From Deltaproteobacteria bacterium YD0425bin51 (GTDB lineage: Bacteria > Desulfobacterota > Desulfobacteria > Desulfobacterales > YD0425bin51), in NCBI GenBank assembly GCA_002753225.1, contig PDZS01000001.1, forward strand, positions 248,001 through 312,000: a stretch of DNA of 64,000 nucleotides, read 5' to 3'. The translations under genes and the position numbers were made by a program. This document shows, one piece after another, positions 16,745-28,228 of the stretch (positions are counted from its first letter, which is position 1; every line of letters starts with the position of its first letter). Under the pieces are notes generated by a model that did not search any database, was not told the origin of the DNA, and worked only from the letters and a program-made list of their open reading frames with translations.

Positions 16745-19700
16745 TTAAATTATATCTTCCTGAGAGTTCGATCCAATATTTCTATTATTATCTAATCCGA
16801 TTTCCATGTCAGCATATCTAGGTATTCCAGTACCTGCAGGAATAAGACGACCCATTATTACGTTTTCTTTGAGTCCGCGTAAGTGGTCTGTTGTTGCACC
16901 AATTGCAGCTTCTGTCAAAACTTTTGTTGTCTCTTGGAAAGATGCTGCTGATATCCAGCTTTCTGTACTCAGAGATGCTTTTGTTATACCTAAGATAAGC
17001 GGTTCAGCAATTGCAGGTCTTCCTCCTTTTTCAACAACAGCTTTGTTTGCTTCCTCAAAAATTGTTCTATCAATTTGCTCTTCTAAAATAAAGTCTGTAT
17101 CCCCAACATCTGTTAGTTTTACTTTCCGCATCATTTGTTTAACTATTACTTCAATATGCTTATCATTAATTCTAACACCTTGGAGTCTATATACTTCTTG
17201 CACTTCATCAACAAGATATTTAGCAAGTGCAATCTCTCCTTTAATGCTTAATATGTCCTGAGGATTTGCAGAACCGCCAATCAAAGGCTCTCCTGCTCTT
17301 ATGTAATCACCTTCATAGACATTTATATGTTTTCCACGTGCAATAAGATATTCTCTTTTTTCTCCAACATCTACAGGTGTTACTGTTATTTTTTGTTTTC
17401 CTTTAGCCCCTTTTGTAATAGAAACATAACCATCAATTTCACTTAATACTGCTGTTTCTTTAGGTTTTCTAATTTCAAAAAGTTCAGCAACACGTGGAAG
17501 ACCTCCAGTAATATCTTTAGTCTTTGTAGTTGCTCTTGGAAGTTTTGCAATAACATCTCCTGCTTTTACATCATATCCTTCTTCAACAAGCAATATAGCA
17601 TCATTTGGCATGAAATAACGGGCAAGACCAGCAGACCTTGGAAGTTTAGCAGTTCTGCCAGATTCATCTTTAATCGATATTCTAGGTCGCACTTCCATAC
17701 TTTTTGATTCTATAATCATGCGGCTTGATTTTCCAGTTACAGGGTCAACTTTTTCTTGCATTGTCTTACCAGGAATAATATCGCCAAATTTAACTTTACC
17801 TTCTACTTCTGTAATAATAGGTGTAGTAAAAGGATCCCATGTCGCAAGCAAATCAGTTGCTTTGACTTTATCCCCATCCTTTACATTAAGGATAGCTCCA
17901 TAAATAACAGGGCATCTTTCTCTTTCACGGCCAAGATCATTGACTATTGAAAATTCACCGCCCCTGCGGTTCATAACGACTAGCTTTTTTTCTGCATTTT
18001 CTACAACAATTAAGTCTAAATATTTTATTGTGCCATCAACTCTTGCGCGAATATCAGTTTGCTCTTTTAAACTTGCTGTACCACCAATATGGAATGTACG
18101 CATTGTAAGCTGTGTTCCTGGTTCTCCTATTGATTGAGCTGCTAAAATTCCAACAGCTTGTCCAATTTCAACTTGACTTCCGTGCGATAGATCCCTTCCA
18201 TAACATTTTGCACAAACTCCGCGCTTTGATTTGCAAGTTAAAACTGAACGAATTTTTGCATTTGTGATTCCAGCATCTTCTATCTTTTTTGCTCTTGGCT
18301 CATCAATTTCATCGCCAGACTTTACTAAAACTTCTTCTGTAAAAGGATCTAGAATATCCTCTAAAGCCACACGACCTAAAATACGTTCACTTAGCCTTTG
18401 AATAACTTCTCCACCTTCAAGAAGAGATTCCACTTCAATCCCTACCATAGTACCACAGTCTATTTCTGAAATGCTGCAATCTTGAGCAACATCAGCTAGT
18501 CTTCTTGTTAAATATCCTGAGTTTGCAGTTTTTAACGCAGTATCAGCAAGACCTTTTCTTGCTCCATGAGTAGATATGAAGTACTGTAAAACAGAAAGAC
18601 CTTCTCTAAAGTTAGCAGTTATTGGGGTTTCAATAATTTCTCCAGATGGTTTTGCCATTAAACCACGCATTCCAGCAAGCTGGCGCATCTGATCTTTGCT
18701 TCCCCTTGCTCCTGAATCTGCCATCATATAAATCGGATTAAAACTTTCCTCTTCAGGTGTTCCTCCTCCTTTTTCTATAGTTGTGCCGTCAGTCCTTCTT
18801 TTAGGAGCAGTTTTCATTACTTTCATCATTTCATTAGCAACGTCATCAGTAGCTTTTGCCCATATATCAACAACTTTATTGTATTTTTCACCTTGAGTGA
18901 TAAGTCCTTCACTATATTGTCTGTTTATTTCAAATACCTGTTTTTCAGCTCGTGCTACAATATTCCATTTGGAAGGAGGAACAAGCATATCATCAACAGA
19001 TATTGAAAGACCGCCTTCTGTTGCATATTTGTATCCAAGATCTTTTAGTTTATCTGAAAGTATAACTGTAGCTTTTGCTCCCAAGTTTCTATAGGTATAA
19101 TCAACAAGGTCTCGGAGAGTTTTTTTATCCATTACCTTGTTTATAACGTCAAAGGAGACTTCAAATTTTCTATCTATAATTTGAAAGATATGATATTCGT
19201 TATTGAAAAATATTATATCGCTAATCTCACCGCTTGATAGACTGAATACTTTTTCTACATCTTTATCATTTATATTAAAAAAGGTCTGAAAATCTTCTTT
19301 TATAAATAAGCCGATATTCCCATTATATAATTTTTCAATGGAGTATTTTTGTACAAGGACACTAAAGTCAGCACCTTTTTTGATTTCATCTAAAACTGTC
19401 ATAGCTGTTTCTTTTTTTGAAACAACAATTTGTCTTGCTGAAATCAGGATTTCTTTAGGTATAATTTCCCAAAGTATAGTACGACCAACAGTTGTTTGTA
19501 CTCTTTTCCCATCTATACGAACAGTGATCATGGCATGTAAATCAACAATTCCAGCATCATAGGCTGAGCGAACTTCATGTATGCTTGAAAATATTTTACC
19601 ATGTCCTTTTGTATTTAATATAGCGCGTGTCATGTAGTATAAACCTAGAACAATATCTTGAGTGGGAACAATAATAGGATGTCCGCTTGCTGGAGAAAGA

Positions 19701-21169
19701 ATATTATTGCTAGATAACATTAAAACGCGAGCTTCTATTTGAGCTTCGACAGATAGCGGAACATGAACTGCCATCTGATCACCATCAAAATCAGCATTAA
19801 AAGCTGTACAAACAAGAGGATGCAACTGAATTGCCATTCCTTCTATTAGTGTTGGCTCAAATGCTTGAATCCCTAAACGATGTAGTGTTGGTGCTCTGTT
19901 TAAAAGTATTGGATATTCTTTTACGACTTCATCTAAGGTATCCCATACTTCTGGAGTTTCTTGTTCTACTTTCTTTTTTGCGCTTTTTACTGTCGAAACA
20001 AGTCCTTTTTTTTCTAATCTGTAATAAACAAATGGCTTAAAAAGCTCTAAAGCCATTTTTTTTGGTAGACCGCATTGGTGTAATCTTAAATTAGGGCCAA
20101 TTGTTATAACTGTTCTGCCTGAATAATCAACACGTTTACCCAAGAGATTTTGTCTAAATCTTCCTTGTTTTCCTTTTAAAGTATCGCTCAACGACTTGAG
20201 TGGCCTTTTATTGCTTCCAGTAATAATTCTTCCATGCCTGCCATTATCAAATAAAACGTCAACAGCTTCTTGAAGCATTCTCTTTTCATTTCTAACAATT
20301 ATATCTGGAGCTCTTAAATCAACAAGACGTTTTAATCTGTTATTTCTATTTATAACTCTTCTGTAAAGGTCATTTAAATCAGATGTTGCAAATCTCCCAC
20401 CTTCTAGAGGTACTAAAGGTCTTAAATCAGGAGGGAGAACTGGAATAATATCCATTATCATCCAAACAGGATCAACTCCTGATCTTGAAAATGAATCAAT
20501 AATTTTTAGCCTTTTAGCAATTTTTTTGCGTTTAGCGCTGGATGTGGTAGCTTGAATTTCAGCTTTGAGGTCTTTATGCAAAGTTTCAAGATCAATTCTT
20601 GATAAAAGTTCTTTTATAGCTTCAGCACCAATCCCTGCCTCAAATTTTGTGCCATGATTTTGAATAGCTTCACGATATTTTTCATCTGAGAGGACTTGGC
20701 AAAACCCAAGACCAGTATCCTTAGGATCTATAACTATATAGCTATCAAAATATAGAACTTTCTCCATATTTTTGAGAGTCATATCCAGTAAATTGCAGAT
20801 TTTGCTAGGAAGACTCTTTAAAAACCATATATGGGCAACAGGTGTTGCAAGTTCAATATGCGCCATCCTTTCTCTTCTAACTTTTGACTGAATAACCTCA
20901 ACCCCGCATTTCTCACAGACAACTCCTCTGTGTTTCATGCGTTTATATTTTCCGCAATTACATTCATAATCTTTTGTGGGCCCGAAAATTTTAGCGCAAA
21001 AAAGTCCATCGCGCTCAGGTTTAAAGGTTCGATAATTAATGGTTTCTGGCTTTTTTATTTCCCCGTGTGACCATTGTAAAATTTGCTCTGATGAGGCTAA
21101 AGCAATTTTAACTCCACAATAAGATTGTGGGTCTACAGGTTTTGCAAAAAAATCATATATACTTTCCAT
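16745..21169 (-). CDS. rpoC: RNA polymerase beta' subunit with parvulin-like insertion
   Basis: Largest catalytic subunit of RNA polymerase. Visible are the N-terminal zinc site (C70, C72, C85, C88), the absolutely conserved NADFDGDQ (D460, D462, D464 bind the catalytic magnesium), the bridge-helix/trigger-loop region with [20 protein letters not shown], the second zinc site ([11 protein letters not shown]) and the C-terminal [19 protein letters not shown]. At 1474 residues it is some 80-90 longer than I expect for deltaproteobacterial beta'. The excess is a segment at about 575-670 that looks like a parvulin (PpiC) rotamase domain, between IIPKEI and FDVINK. The SI3-type insertion common to proteobacteria is also present. 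It ends the rpl-rpo operon 26 bases after rpoB and stops before a bidirectional terminator. Confidence 0.97.
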   Translation of the reverse strand: MESIYDFFAKPVDPQSYCGVKIALASSEQILQWSHGEIKKPETINYRTFKPERDGLFCAKIFGPTKDYECNCGKYKRMKHRGVVCEKCGVEVIQSKVRRERMAHIELATPVAHIWFLKSLPSKICNLLDMTLKNMEKVLYFDSYIVIDPKDTGLGFCQVLSDEKYREAIQNHGTKFEAGIGAEAIKELLSRIDLETLHKDLKAEIQATTSSAKRKKIAKRLKIIDSFSRSGVDPVWMIMDIIPVLPPDLRPLVPLEGGRFATSDLNDLYRRVINRNNRLKRLVDLRAPDIIVRNEKRMLQEAVDVLFDNGRHGRIITGSNKRPLKSLSDTLKGKQGRFRQNLLGKRVDYSGRTVITIGPNLRLHQCGLPKKMALELFKPFVYYRLEKKGLVSTVKSAKKKVEQETPEVWDTLDEVVKEYPILLNRAPTLHRLGIQAFEPTLIEGMAIQLHPLVCTAFNADFDGDQMAVHVPLSVEAQIEARVLMLSSNNILSPASGHPIIVPTQDIVLGLYYMTRAILNTKGHGKIFSSIHEVRSAYDAGIVDLHAMITVRIDGKRVQTTVGRTILWEIIPKEILISARQIVVSKKETAMTVLDEIKKGADFSVLVQKYSIEKLYNGNIGLFIKEDFQTFFNINDKDVEKVFSLSSGEISDIIFFNNEYHIFQIIDRKFEVSFDVINKVMDKKTLRDLVDYTYRNLGAKATVILSDKLKDLGYKYATEGGLSISVDDMLVPPSKWNIVARAEKQVFEINRQYSEGLITQGEKYNKVVDIWAKATDDVANEMMKVMKTAPKRRTDGTTIEKGGGTPEEESFNPIYMMADSGARGSKDQMRQLAGMRGLMAKPSGEIIETPITANFREGLSVLQYFISTHGARKGLADTALKTANSGYLTRRLADVAQDCSISEIDCGTMVGIEVESLLEGGEVIQRLSERILGRVALEDILDPFTEEVLVKSGDEIDEPRAKKIEDAGITNAKIRSVLTCKSKRGVCAKCYGRDLSHGSQVEIGQAVGILAAQSIGEPGTQLTMRTFHIGGTASLKEQTDIRARVDGTIKYLDLIVVENAEKKLVVMNRRGGEFSIVNDLGRERERCPVIYGAILNVKDGDKVKATDLLATWDPFTTPIITEVEGKVKFGDIIPGKTMQEKVDPVTGKSSRMIIESKSMEVRPRISIKDESGRTAKLPRSAGLARYFMPNDAILLVEEGYDVKAGDVIAKLPRATTKTKDITGGLPRVAELFEIRKPKETAVLSEIDGYVSITKGAKGKQKITVTPVDVGEKREYLIARGKHINVYEGDYIRAGEPLIGGSANPQDILSIKGEIALAKYLVDEVQEVYRLQGVRINDKHIEVIVKQMMRKVKLTDVGDTDFILEEQIDRTIFEEANKAVVEKGGRPAIAEPLILGITKASLSTESWISAASFQETTKVLTEAAIGATTDHLRGLKENVIMGRLIPAGTGIPRYADMEIGLDNNRNIGSNSQEDII
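19160..19447 (-). other. Parvulin-like (PpiC/rotamase) domain inserted in RpoC
   Basis: Residues 575-670 of beta' match the parvulin consensus in order: ARQIVV (578-583, where parvulins have A-x-HIL-V), a helix with [14 protein letters not shown] (597-610), NGNIGLF (616-622; consensus GGdLG-F), [13 protein letters not shown] (638-650) and [10 protein letters not shown] (658-667; consensus GYHIIkV). The flanks align directly with each other in ordinary beta' sequences, so this is a clean in-frame insertion. The first catalytic-site histidine is replaced by Q580 and the GG by NG, so the fold is probably kept for binding rather than full isomerase activity. Confidence 0.8.
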
Positions 21170-21195
21170 AAATCTTCCCTAAATTTATTCAGAAA

Positions 21196-24100
21196 TTATT
21201 TATTTTTATTACTATTTTCTTTTTCTATAAGAGTGATATCAAGTCCGAGACTTTGTAACTCTTTTGTTAAAACCTTGAAAGATTCAGGTAGACCTGGCTC
21301 CAGCGTATTTTGACCTTTCACGATTTTTTCGTACATTCTTGTTCTTCCAGCCATATCATCTGATTTTACAGTTAAAAACTCCTGAAGCGCATGAGCAGAA
21401 CCATATGCTTCCATTGCCCAGACTTCCATTTCTCCTAAGCGCTGTCCACCAAATTGAGCTTTACCTCCAAGAGGTTGTTGCGTAACTAAAGAATAAGGTC
21501 CAATTGATCGGGCATGAATTTTATCATCTGCTAAATGATGAAGTTTCAACATATACATAGTTCCTACTGTAATTTTACCGTCAAAAGGTTCTCCTGTTCT
21601 TCCATCATATAAAGTTGCCTGACCTGCTTTATCTACTGATGCTTCATCAAGTAATGCCTTAATTTCACTTTCCTTTGCACCATCAAAAACTGGTGTTGCC
21701 ATATGAACACCATTCTTATAATAATTTGCAAATGAAATAAGTTGTTCAGTTCCCATTTTATTTATAATTTCTAGGGATTCTTTATTCGTAAATATTCTTT
21801 TTACCTTTTCTCTAATTGCATCATATCTCTTTTCTTCAAGCATGGCTTTTAATTGATCTCCAAGGCATTTTGCTGCTCTTCCCAAATGAATTTCAAGAAT
21901 TTGTCCGACATTCATACGAGATGGAACTCCAAGGGGGTTTAAAACCATATCAACCGAATTCCCATCACCAAAATAGGGCATATCTTCCTGGGGCAAAATT
22001 CTAGAGACAACACCTTTATTACCGTGCCTTCCAGCCATTTTATCTCCAACAGACAGCCTCCTTTTCATCGCAACATAAACCTTTACCATTTTTATTACAC
22101 CAGGTAGAAGGTCATCCCCTTTCTCATAACGGCTAATCTGCTCATCATAAAAATGTTTTATTTCATCAACTTTTTTGTTATATATTTCTATTATATTATG
22201 AACTTTTTCGGTAATTTCAGAGTCTTTTAAGGCAATTCCTTCCCATTGTGAAACAGGAGTTTCTTTAAGCATATCTACGCTTATGACGTCACCTTTTGAA
22301 GCAACTATTTTTTTACCCTTTTTTAGTGGCGCAATACAGACCTGATCTTCAATTAAGTTTGAAAGTTCGTCATGAGCTACTTCTTCAATAATAGTTAATG
22401 AATCATCTCTATTTCTTTCCAAAGCTTTAATTTCATCTTGTTCAATTGAAATCATTCTTTGGTCTTTCTCAACACCTCTTCTTGAAAATACTTTAGCATC
22501 AATTACAATACCTTCAACACCAGGCGGTACTCTTAATGAAGTATCTTTGACATCGCCTGCTTTTTCTCCAAAAATAGCTCTTAAAAGTTTTTCTTCAGGA
22601 GAAAGTTGAGTTTCTCCTTTTGGTGTTATTTTACCAACAAGAATATGACCTGCTTTAACTTCGGCTCCTAATCTTATGATTCCACTTTCATCTAAATTTT
22701 TTAAAGCTTCTTCTCCAACGTTTGGAATATCACGAGTTATTTCTTCTTTTCCTAGTTTTGTATCTCTAGCTACAACTTCAAATTCTTCAATATGAACAGA
22801 TGTATATGTTCCATCTCGAACAAGCCTTTCATTAACTAAGATTGAGTCTTCAAAGTTAAATCCTCCCCATGGCATAAAAGCAACAGTTATGTTTTTACCA
22901 AGAGCTAGTTCGCCATTTTCAGTTGCAGGACCATCTGCTATAATCTCACCAGCTCTTATAGGCTGTCCTTTTACAACCAAAGGCCTTTGATTAAAACAAG
23001 TATTTTGGTTTGAGCGAACAAATTTAGAGAGTTTATGTATGGTAGGTTTTTCAATTTCACCTTCTATATGAGCATTTTTAACAACAATTCGAGAAGCATC
23101 AACATCAACTACAATTCCATCACGCTTTGCAACAATCGTTACTCCTGAATCTTTTGCAACAACTCCTTCAATTCCAGTTCCAACTAATGGTGCTTCATTT
23201 ACAAGCAAAGGTACAGCCTGCCTTTGCATATTAGAACCCATAAGAGCTCGGTTTGCATCATCATTTTCTAAAAATGGAATAAGAGAAGCAGAGACACTAA
23301 CTAATTGGTTTGGTGATATATCCATAAGTTCAATTTCTTCACGCTTAACCATCATATATTCACCAGCTACGCGAGAAGTGATAAGAGGCTCTATAAATTC
23401 ATTATTTTCATTAACAGCAGCATTTGCTTGAGCAATTGGATGTTCTTTTTCTTCAAAAGCACTTAAAAATTTTATTTCATCTGTCACAGTTGCATTTGAA
23501 ACATTTCTATATGGGGTTTCAATGAATCCAAAATCATTTACTCTGGCATAGGTACTAAGGGAGACAATCAAACCAATGTTTGGTCCTTCTGGTGTTTCTA
23601 TGGGGCATATTCTACCATAATGGGAAGGATGTACATCACGTACTTCAAAGCCTGCTCTTTCTCTAGTTAAGCCGCCAGGGCCTAAAGCACTTAGCCTTCT
23701 TTTATGAGTAGTCTCAGAAAGAGGATTAGTTTGATCCATAAATTGAGATAACTGGCTTGTTCCAAAAAATTCTTTAACAACTGCAGAAACTGGTTTAGGA
23801 TTTACAAGTTCATGGGGTAGAAGGGCATCTACTTCTTGTAAGCTCATTCTTTCCTTTATAGCTCTCTCCATCCTGACAAGACCAATTCTATATTGGTTTT
23901 CTAATAACTCACCAACAGCTCTAACTCTTCTATTTCCTAAGTGATCTATATCGTCAACAGCTCCTTGTGTATCCCTAAGTTCAATAAGAGTTTTAGCAGT
24001 TAAGAGGATGTCTTCTTTCCTGAGAGTTGTAACATAAAGGGGAGTGTTAATGCTTAATCGTAAATTAATCTTTAAACGTCCTACGCTTGAAAGATCATAA

Positions 24101-25308
24101 TATGCAGCCTTAAAAAACAAATGATCAATATGTTCTTGAGCCACTTCAGGAGTTGTAGGATTACCAGGTCTGAGCCGTCTATATATTTCGCCAAGTGCAT
24201 CATCTTTGGATTCAGCTTTATCAAGTTGTAAAGTTTTGCGAATTGAATCGCTGCTTACAAGAGGATCTATGTATAATAATTCAAATTCATTAATGTTTAA
24301 ATTATAGAGCTTTTTAAGAGTATTTTCATCAATTAATTCACCTGCTTTAGCAACGATTTCATCTGTTTCAGGATTTATAATTGTAACGGCAAAGCTTCTA
24401 TTTAAAATATCTTCCAATGATATTGGAATCATTGATATATTTAAGGTTTTTAATTGTCTTATGGCACGCCTTGTGAACATGAATCGTTTTTTTATAATAA
24501 CTTCACCTGTCTCTGGGTTCACAATGTCGCTACTTGCACGCTGTCCCTTAAGTAAATCTTCATCAAATTTTTTAAAATAATTATTGGTGGTAGTATCTAA
24601 TAAAATTCTTTCTTTGCTATAAAAATAGTTAAGCAAATCTTCAGTGGTATATCCAAAAGCCTTAAAAAGGAGAGTTACTGGAAATTTTCTTCTCCTATCA
24701 ATTTTAAGATATACTATTCCTTTTGGATCAATTTCCATGTCAATCCATGAACCTCGAACTGGAATAATTCTTGCTGTATAAATAACTTTACCTGTTGAAT
24801 GAGTCTTCCCTTTATCATGATCAAAAAAAACACCAGAAGATCTGTGCAACTGGCTTACAACTACACGTTCTGTTCCGTTTACAATGAAAGTACCCTTATC
24901 AGTCATTAATGGTATTGTTCCAAAATAAATTTCTTGTTCCTTAACATCACGAATATTTGATGTTCCAGAGGATTTATCAATATCATATACAACAAGTCTT
25001 ACTTTGATACGGATTGAAATATCATAAGTCATTCCTCGTTGAATACATTCTTCAACAGTATGCTTAATCTCTCCAAAGGAATATGAAACGAACTCGAGAG
25101 ATGCTGTGTTTGTAAAATCTTTAATAGGAAACACTGATTTAAAAACAGCTTGAAGTCCTATTTCTTCACGCTTTTCCGGCGGGACGTCCATTTGCAAAAA
25201 TCTTTGGTAAGAGTCTCTTTGCATTCCTATAAGATCAGGAATTTCAACTATTTTTGATATTTTCCCAAAATTCTTTCTCATTCTTTTAATTGCTAGTGAC
25301 ATCCCCAT
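21196..25308 (-). CDS. rpoB: RNA polymerase beta subunit
   Basis: 1370-residue beta subunit. The rifampicin pocket (about 515-585) is of wild-type form, with [29 protein letters not shown] and the [20 protein letters not shown] segment, so no resistance change is apparent. Further conserved blocks are [14 protein letters not shown] (144-157), [12 protein letters not shown] in the C-terminal half, and the C-terminal [16 protein letters not shown]. The ATG at 25306-25308 has GGAG 8 bases upstream; a second ATG two codons later is less well spaced. It follows rplL after an 82-base gap containing a hairpin, and precedes rpoC by 26 bases. Confidence 0.97.
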   Translation of the reverse strand: MGMSLAIKRMRKNFGKISKIVEIPDLIGMQRDSYQRFLQMDVPPEKREEIGLQAVFKSVFPIKDFTNTASLEFVSYSFGEIKHTVEECIQRGMTYDISIRIKVRLVVYDIDKSSGTSNIRDVKEQEIYFGTIPLMTDKGTFIVNGTERVVVSQLHRSSGVFFDHDKGKTHSTGKVIYTARIIPVRGSWIDMEIDPKGIVYLKIDRRRKFPVTLLFKAFGYTTEDLLNYFYSKERILLDTTTNNYFKKFDEDLLKGQRASSDIVNPETGEVIIKKRFMFTRRAIRQLKTLNISMIPISLEDILNRSFAVTIINPETDEIVAKAGELIDENTLKKLYNLNINEFELLYIDPLVSSDSIRKTLQLDKAESKDDALGEIYRRLRPGNPTTPEVAQEHIDHLFFKAAYYDLSSVGRLKINLRLSINTPLYVTTLRKEDILLTAKTLIELRDTQGAVDDIDHLGNRRVRAVGELLENQYRIGLVRMERAIKERMSLQEVDALLPHELVNPKPVSAVVKEFFGTSQLSQFMDQTNPLSETTHKRRLSALGPGGLTRERAGFEVRDVHPSHYGRICPIETPEGPNIGLIVSLSTYARVNDFGFIETPYRNVSNATVTDEIKFLSAFEEKEHPIAQANAAVNENNEFIEPLITSRVAGEYMMVKREEIELMDISPNQLVSVSASLIPFLENDDANRALMGSNMQRQAVPLLVNEAPLVGTGIEGVVAKDSGVTIVAKRDGIVVDVDASRIVVKNAHIEGEIEKPTIHKLSKFVRSNQNTCFNQRPLVVKGQPIRAGEIIADGPATENGELALGKNITVAFMPWGGFNFEDSILVNERLVRDGTYTSVHIEEFEVVARDTKLGKEEITRDIPNVGEEALKNLDESGIIRLGAEVKAGHILVGKITPKGETQLSPEEKLLRAIFGEKAGDVKDTSLRVPPGVEGIVIDAKVFSRRGVEKDQRMISIEQDEIKALERNRDDSLTIIEEVAHDELSNLIEDQVCIAPLKKGKKIVASKGDVISVDMLKETPVSQWEGIALKDSEITEKVHNIIEIYNKKVDEIKHFYDEQISRYEKGDDLLPGVIKMVKVYVAMKRRLSVGDKMAGRHGNKGVVSRILPQEDMPYFGDGNSVDMVLNPLGVPSRMNVGQILEIHLGRAAKCLGDQLKAMLEEKRYDAIREKVKRIFTNKESLEIINKMGTEQLISFANYYKNGVHMATPVFDGAKESEIKALLDEASVDKAGQATLYDGRTGEPFDGKITVGTMYMLKLHHLADDKIHARSIGPYSLVTQQPLGGKAQFGGQRLGEMEVWAMEAYGSAHALQEFLTVKSDDMAGRTRMYEKIVKGQNTLEPGLPESFKVLTKELQSLGLDITLIEKENSNKNK

Positions 25309-25354
25309 TCTTTTATCTCCAAAAATTAAAAAGTTTATATTTCAATTATAATTT

Positions 25355-25383
25355 ATACCTGAACAGGAAAACTGTTCAGGTAT
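25355..25383 (-). promoter_or_regulatory. Hairpin between rplL and rpoB
   Basis: ATACCTGAACAG and CTGTTCAGGTAT form a perfect 12-bp stem with a 5-base loop in the rplL-rpoB gap. There is no T-run after it in the direction of transcription, so it is not a full terminator. In Escherichia coli the same gap holds an attenuator and an RNase III site that set the rpo/ribosomal ratio; a similar role is inferred here. Confidence 0.6.
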
Positions 25384-25390
25384 TAAAAAA

Positions 25391-25774
25391 CTATTTAATT
25401 TCTACTGTAGCTCCAGCTTCTTCAAGCTGTTTTTTAATTTTTTCAGCTTCTTCTTTTGATATACCTTCTTTTACAGGTTTAGGAGCTTCTTCAACTACTG
25501 CTTTTGCTTCTTTTAAACCAAGTCCAGTAATTGCTCTAACTTCTTTAATTACCTGAATTTTTTTGTCTCCACTACCAGTTAATATTACATCGAACTCTGT
25601 TTTTTCTTCTTTTGCAACAGCAGCATCAGCCGGAGCTGCCGCTGCAACCATGGCAACTGGAGCTGCTGCTGAAACACCAAATTTTTGCTCAAGTTCTTTA
25701 ATAAAATCAGCTAAGTCGATTACAGTCATATTAGCTATAAAATTAATTACATCTGCTTTTGTTATATCAGCCAT
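25391..25774 (-). CDS. rplL: 50S ribosomal protein L7/L12
   Basis: 127-residue acidic stalk protein that recruits translation GTPases. The N-terminal dimerisation helices ([13 protein letters not shown]) are followed by an alanine-rich hinge, and then the factor-binding C-terminal domain with [20 protein letters not shown] and the terminal GATVEIK. The start is ATG 25774, since GGAGG (25783-25787) is correctly placed before it; an in-frame TTG upstream has no support. It follows rplJ directly, as in nearly all bacteria, and four to six copies assemble on L10. Confidence 0.96.
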   Translation of the reverse strand: MADITKADVINFIANMTVIDLADFIKELEQKFGVSAAAPVAMVAAAAPADAAVAKEEKTEFDVILTGSGDKKIQVIKEVRAITGLGLKEAKAVVEEAPKPVKEGISKEEAEKIKKQLEEAGATVEIK

Positions 25775-25792
25775 TTTTATTTCCTCCAAATT

Positions 25793-26314
25793 TTATTGAG
25801 ATTCTTTTTGTTTAGATATTTCAGAAAGGACGTTTAAAAGTCTCCTTGGTATATCGCTTAGTGCTCTTACCAAGCCTGTTGGTACGCCATTCATTGCTGA
25901 AAGTAATTGAGATAGTAAAACTTCGCGAGGCGGAAGTGATGATAGTCTTTTTAGCGCCTGCAAATCATAAACTTTTCCTCCCATGACCCCCATTTGGACT
26001 TCAATTTTTTCATTTTCACTTGCAAATTGGGTTAGTACTTTTATTGGGGCAACAGGGTCTTCAAAGTTTAGGGCAATAGCGCTTGTACTTTTAAAATGTT
26101 CTTTTATTTTTGCTACATCTGTGTTGTCAGAAGCTCTGGCAAGTAGTGTATTCTTTACAACCTTATATTCACTCTTGCTTTCCCTCAACTTCCTCCGCAA
26201 ATTATTTATTGCTTTTACATTAAGTCCCTTGTTTTTAGTTAGAATTACAATCTTACTCTTTAGAAATTTTTCGTGGAGATCAATTGCAATCTTCTTTTTT
26301 TCTTCTAATTTCAT
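25793..26314 (-). CDS. rplJ: 50S ribosomal protein L10
   Basis: 173 residues. The N-terminal RNA-binding domain carries the usual KSKIVILTKNKGLNVKAINNLRRKLRE region, which contacts 23S rRNA and its own leader RNA. A C-terminal helix (about 130-173) carries L7/L12 dimers. AGGAGGTGG lies upstream of the ATG at 26314. A structured leader precedes it, so the L10-L7/L12 complex is probably an autogenous repressor of rplJL. Confidence 0.95.
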   Translation of the reverse strand: MKLEEKKKIAIDLHEKFLKSKIVILTKNKGLNVKAINNLRRKLRESKSEYKVVKNTLLARASDNTDVAKIKEHFKSTSAIALNFEDPVAPIKVLTQFASENEKIEVQMGVMGGKVYDLQALKRLSSLPPREVLLSQLLSAMNGVPTGLVRALSDIPRRLLNVLSEISKQKESQ

Positions 26315-26319
26315 TCTGT

Positions 26320-26402
26320 TTTTTCCACCTCCTTGTCTTTGTAGGATGGCAAATTATAGAAATTTGCCAATTAACCAAATATAATTTGTACCTACGGTCT
26401 TT
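26320..26402 (-). ncRNA. Ribosomal protein L10 leader
   Basis: The 5' leader of rplJ contains the typical L10-leader layout. CCGTAGG (26391-26397) can pair with CCTAC (26341-26345), enclosing a second stem GGCAAATT...AATTTGCC (26348-26368), and the leader ends in the ribosome site before the start codon. In known systems L10 with L7/L12 binds this element and represses translation of rplJL. The call rests on position and these pairings. Confidence 0.7.
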
Positions 26403-26427
26403 GACATAATAAAACTAACTAATGAAT

Positions 26428-26452
26428 TACCCCGTCAACATTAGACGGGGTA
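26428..26452 (-). promoter_or_regulatory. GC-rich hairpin between rplA and rplJ
   Basis: TACCCCGTC and GACGGGGTA form a 9-bp stem with a 7-base loop, notably GC-rich for this genome. It lies between the rplA stop and the L10 leader. There is no T-run after it on the coding strand, so partial attenuation or an mRNA processing/stability role is more likely than termination. Confidence 0.55.
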
Positions 26453-26487
26453 TAAAATAACATACTATTTTTTATAGAAATTTTGTA

Positions 26488-27198
26488 TTAGCTTATTTTG
26501 ACTAATTCTTTAATATATGTTGGGTCAATTTTGATACTTGGACCAAAAGTTGAAGAAAGAGCAATACTTTTCATATAAGAACCTTTACTTGAAGAAGGTT
26601 TTGCTTTAATTATGGTTTCTATAAAAGCTGACATATTGCTAAGAATTTTTTCATGTCCAAAAGAAACTTTTCCCATAGGTGCATGAACAATTCCTGCTTT
26701 TTCTACTCTAAAGTCAATTTTTCCAGCTTTAAGCTCTTTTATTGCTTTTCCTAACTCAAAAGTAACAGTGCCAGTTTTTACGTTTGGCATGAGCCCTCTA
26801 GGACCAAGTAGTTTTCCTATTTTTCCTACTGCTCCCATCATATCAGGCGTTGCAATAGCTTTATCAAAGCCAAACCAACCCCCTTTAATTTTTTCTATCA
26901 AGTCTTCATTGCCAACAAAATCTGCCCCAGAATCCAGAGCTTCTTTTTCTTTTTCTCCTTTTGCAAAAACTGCAACCTTTACTTCTTTGCCAAGACCATA
27001 AGGTAAAACAACTGTTCCACGAACCATCTGATCCGCATGTCTTGGATCTACTCCAAGGCGTACAGCAATATCAAAAGTTTCATCAAATTTTACATATGAA
27101 ACTTCAATAATCTTTTGTACTCCCTCGGTAAAGGAATATTTTTTTTCAGGATCTATTTTAGATTTAGCCTCTAAATATTTTTTTCCACGCTTAGCCAT
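26488..27198 (-). CDS. rplA: 50S ribosomal protein L1
   Basis: 236 residues, full length for L1. Characteristic segments are [31 protein letters not shown] (about 38-68), [14 protein letters not shown], and [15 protein letters not shown] in the RNA-binding cleft. It binds the mobile L1 stalk of 23S rRNA and assists exit of deacylated tRNA; in many bacteria it also represses the L11 operon by binding its mRNA. It follows rplK after 22 bases in the conserved order rplK-rplA-rplJ-rplL. Confidence 0.96.
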   Translation of the reverse strand: MAKRGKKYLEAKSKIDPEKKYSFTEGVQKIIEVSYVKFDETFDIAVRLGVDPRHADQMVRGTVVLPYGLGKEVKVAVFAKGEKEKEALDSGADFVGNEDLIEKIKGGWFGFDKAIATPDMMGAVGKIGKLLGPRGLMPNVKTGTVTFELGKAIKELKAGKIDFRVEKAGIVHAPMGKVSFGHEKILSNMSAFIETIIKAKPSSSKGSYMKSIALSSTFGPSIKIDPTYIKELVKIS

Positions 27199-27220
27199 GG
27201 CTTTTTATTTACTCCTTAAA

Positions 27221-27646
27221 TTAATTAACAACGTCTAACCCCATGCTTCTGGCAGTTCCTTCTATGATTTTGCATGCTGCATCCATAGTATTTGCATTTA
27301 AATCCACCATTTTCTGTTTTGCGATTTCTTCAACTTGCTTTTTGGTAACACTACCAACTTTTGTTCTTTTTGGATCATTTGATCCTTTTGCCAGTTTAGC
27401 AATCTTCTTTAACAATACTGAAGCAGGCGGGGTTTTAGTGATAAAGGTAAAAGATCTATCTTGATAAATCGTAACAATTACTGGAATAATCATACCTTCT
27501 TCATTAGATGTCTTAGCATTAAATGCCTTACAAAACTCCATAATATTGACACCATGCTGTCCCAAAGCTGGACCTATGGGAGGAGAAGGATTTGCTTTCC
27601 CAGCAGTAACTTGAAGTTTAACCTGTGCAACAACTTTTTTTGCCAT
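27221..27646 (-). CDS. rplK: 50S ribosomal protein L11
   Basis: 141 residues, exactly the usual length. The N-terminal domain, [31 protein letters not shown], holds the proline-rich loop that contacts the GTPase centre and thiostrepton site and is needed for RelA activation. The C-terminal domain binds the 1050-1100 region of 23S rRNA. AGGAG lies before the ATG. It is located between nusG and rplA. Confidence 0.97.
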   Translation of the reverse strand: MAKKVVAQVKLQVTAGKANPSPPIGPALGQHGVNIMEFCKAFNAKTSNEEGMIIPVIVTIYQDRSFTFITKTPPASVLLKKIAKLAKGSNDPKRTKVGSVTKKQVEEIAKQKMVDLNANTMDAACKIIEGTARSMGLDVVN

Positions 27647-27684
27647 TAATATTACTCCTAAAAAAGACTATATAATAAAAAAAT

Positions 27685-28215
27685 TTATACTTTTGTCACT
27701 TGAACAAAATCAAGTTCAACAGGCGTTGATCTGCCAAAAATACTCACAAGAACCCTAATTTTACCTTTTTCAGGATTTACTTCTTCAACTATCCCATTAA
27801 AATTAGTAAATGGTCCTTCTATAACCCTAACATCATCTCCTGGATCGAAGAAATATTTTGGCTGAGGTTTAAGTTTGCCTGTTTCCATCCGCTTTAAAAT
27901 TTGTTCTACTTCTTCGTCAGGAACTGGTGCTGGTTTATCTCTGCCCCCTAAGAACCCTGTAACTTTAGGGGTGCTAATAACAAGATGCCACGTTTCGTCA
28001 TCCAGCTCCATATTCACTAAAATATAGCCAGGATAAAATTTTCGGGACGATGTCTTTCTTTTTCCCTTAACTAATTCAACTACTTGTTCAGTAGGGACAA
28101 GTATTTCACCAAATTTTTCACGTCGAACATGAGAACTTATCCTTTCTTCTAATGCTAGCTTTACTTTATTTTCAAACCCAGAATAAACATGAACAATATA
28201 CCACTTTAAACTCAC
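27685..28215 (-). CDS. nusG: Transcription termination/antitermination factor NusG
   Basis: 176 residues: an N-terminal NGN domain (KWYIVHVYSGFENKVK...) that binds the clamp of RNA polymerase, and a C-terminal KOW domain (DPGDDVRVIEGPFTNFNG...VELDF) that contacts Rho or ribosomal protein S10. I chose the GTG at 28213-28215 because AAGGAG (28225-28230) sits 9 bases upstream and the protein then begins MSLKWYIV, as in the family; a TTG seven codons earlier would overlap both secE and this ribosome site. It lies 13 bases after secE. Confidence 0.95.
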   Translation of the reverse strand: MSLKWYIVHVYSGFENKVKLALEERISSHVRREKFGEILVPTEQVVELVKGKRKTSSRKFYPGYILVNMELDDETWHLVISTPKVTGFLGGRDKPAPVPDEEVEQILKRMETGKLKPQPKYFFDPGDDVRVIEGPFTNFNGIVEEVNPEKGKIRVLVSIFGRSTPVELDFVQVTKV

Positions 28216-28228
28216 GAAAGAGATCTCC

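Noticed and set aside
19160..19447. Insertion in rpoC as frameshift, intein or assembly error
   Set aside because: The reading frame is continuous on both sides, there are no intein splice motifs (no Cys/Ser start or HN-C end), base composition matches the surroundings, and the segment has coherent domain motifs.
26428..26452. Intrinsic terminator between rplA and rplJ
   Set aside because: The hairpin lacks a T-run on the coding strand and the L10 leader follows, so full termination is unlikely; kept as a regulatory hairpin.
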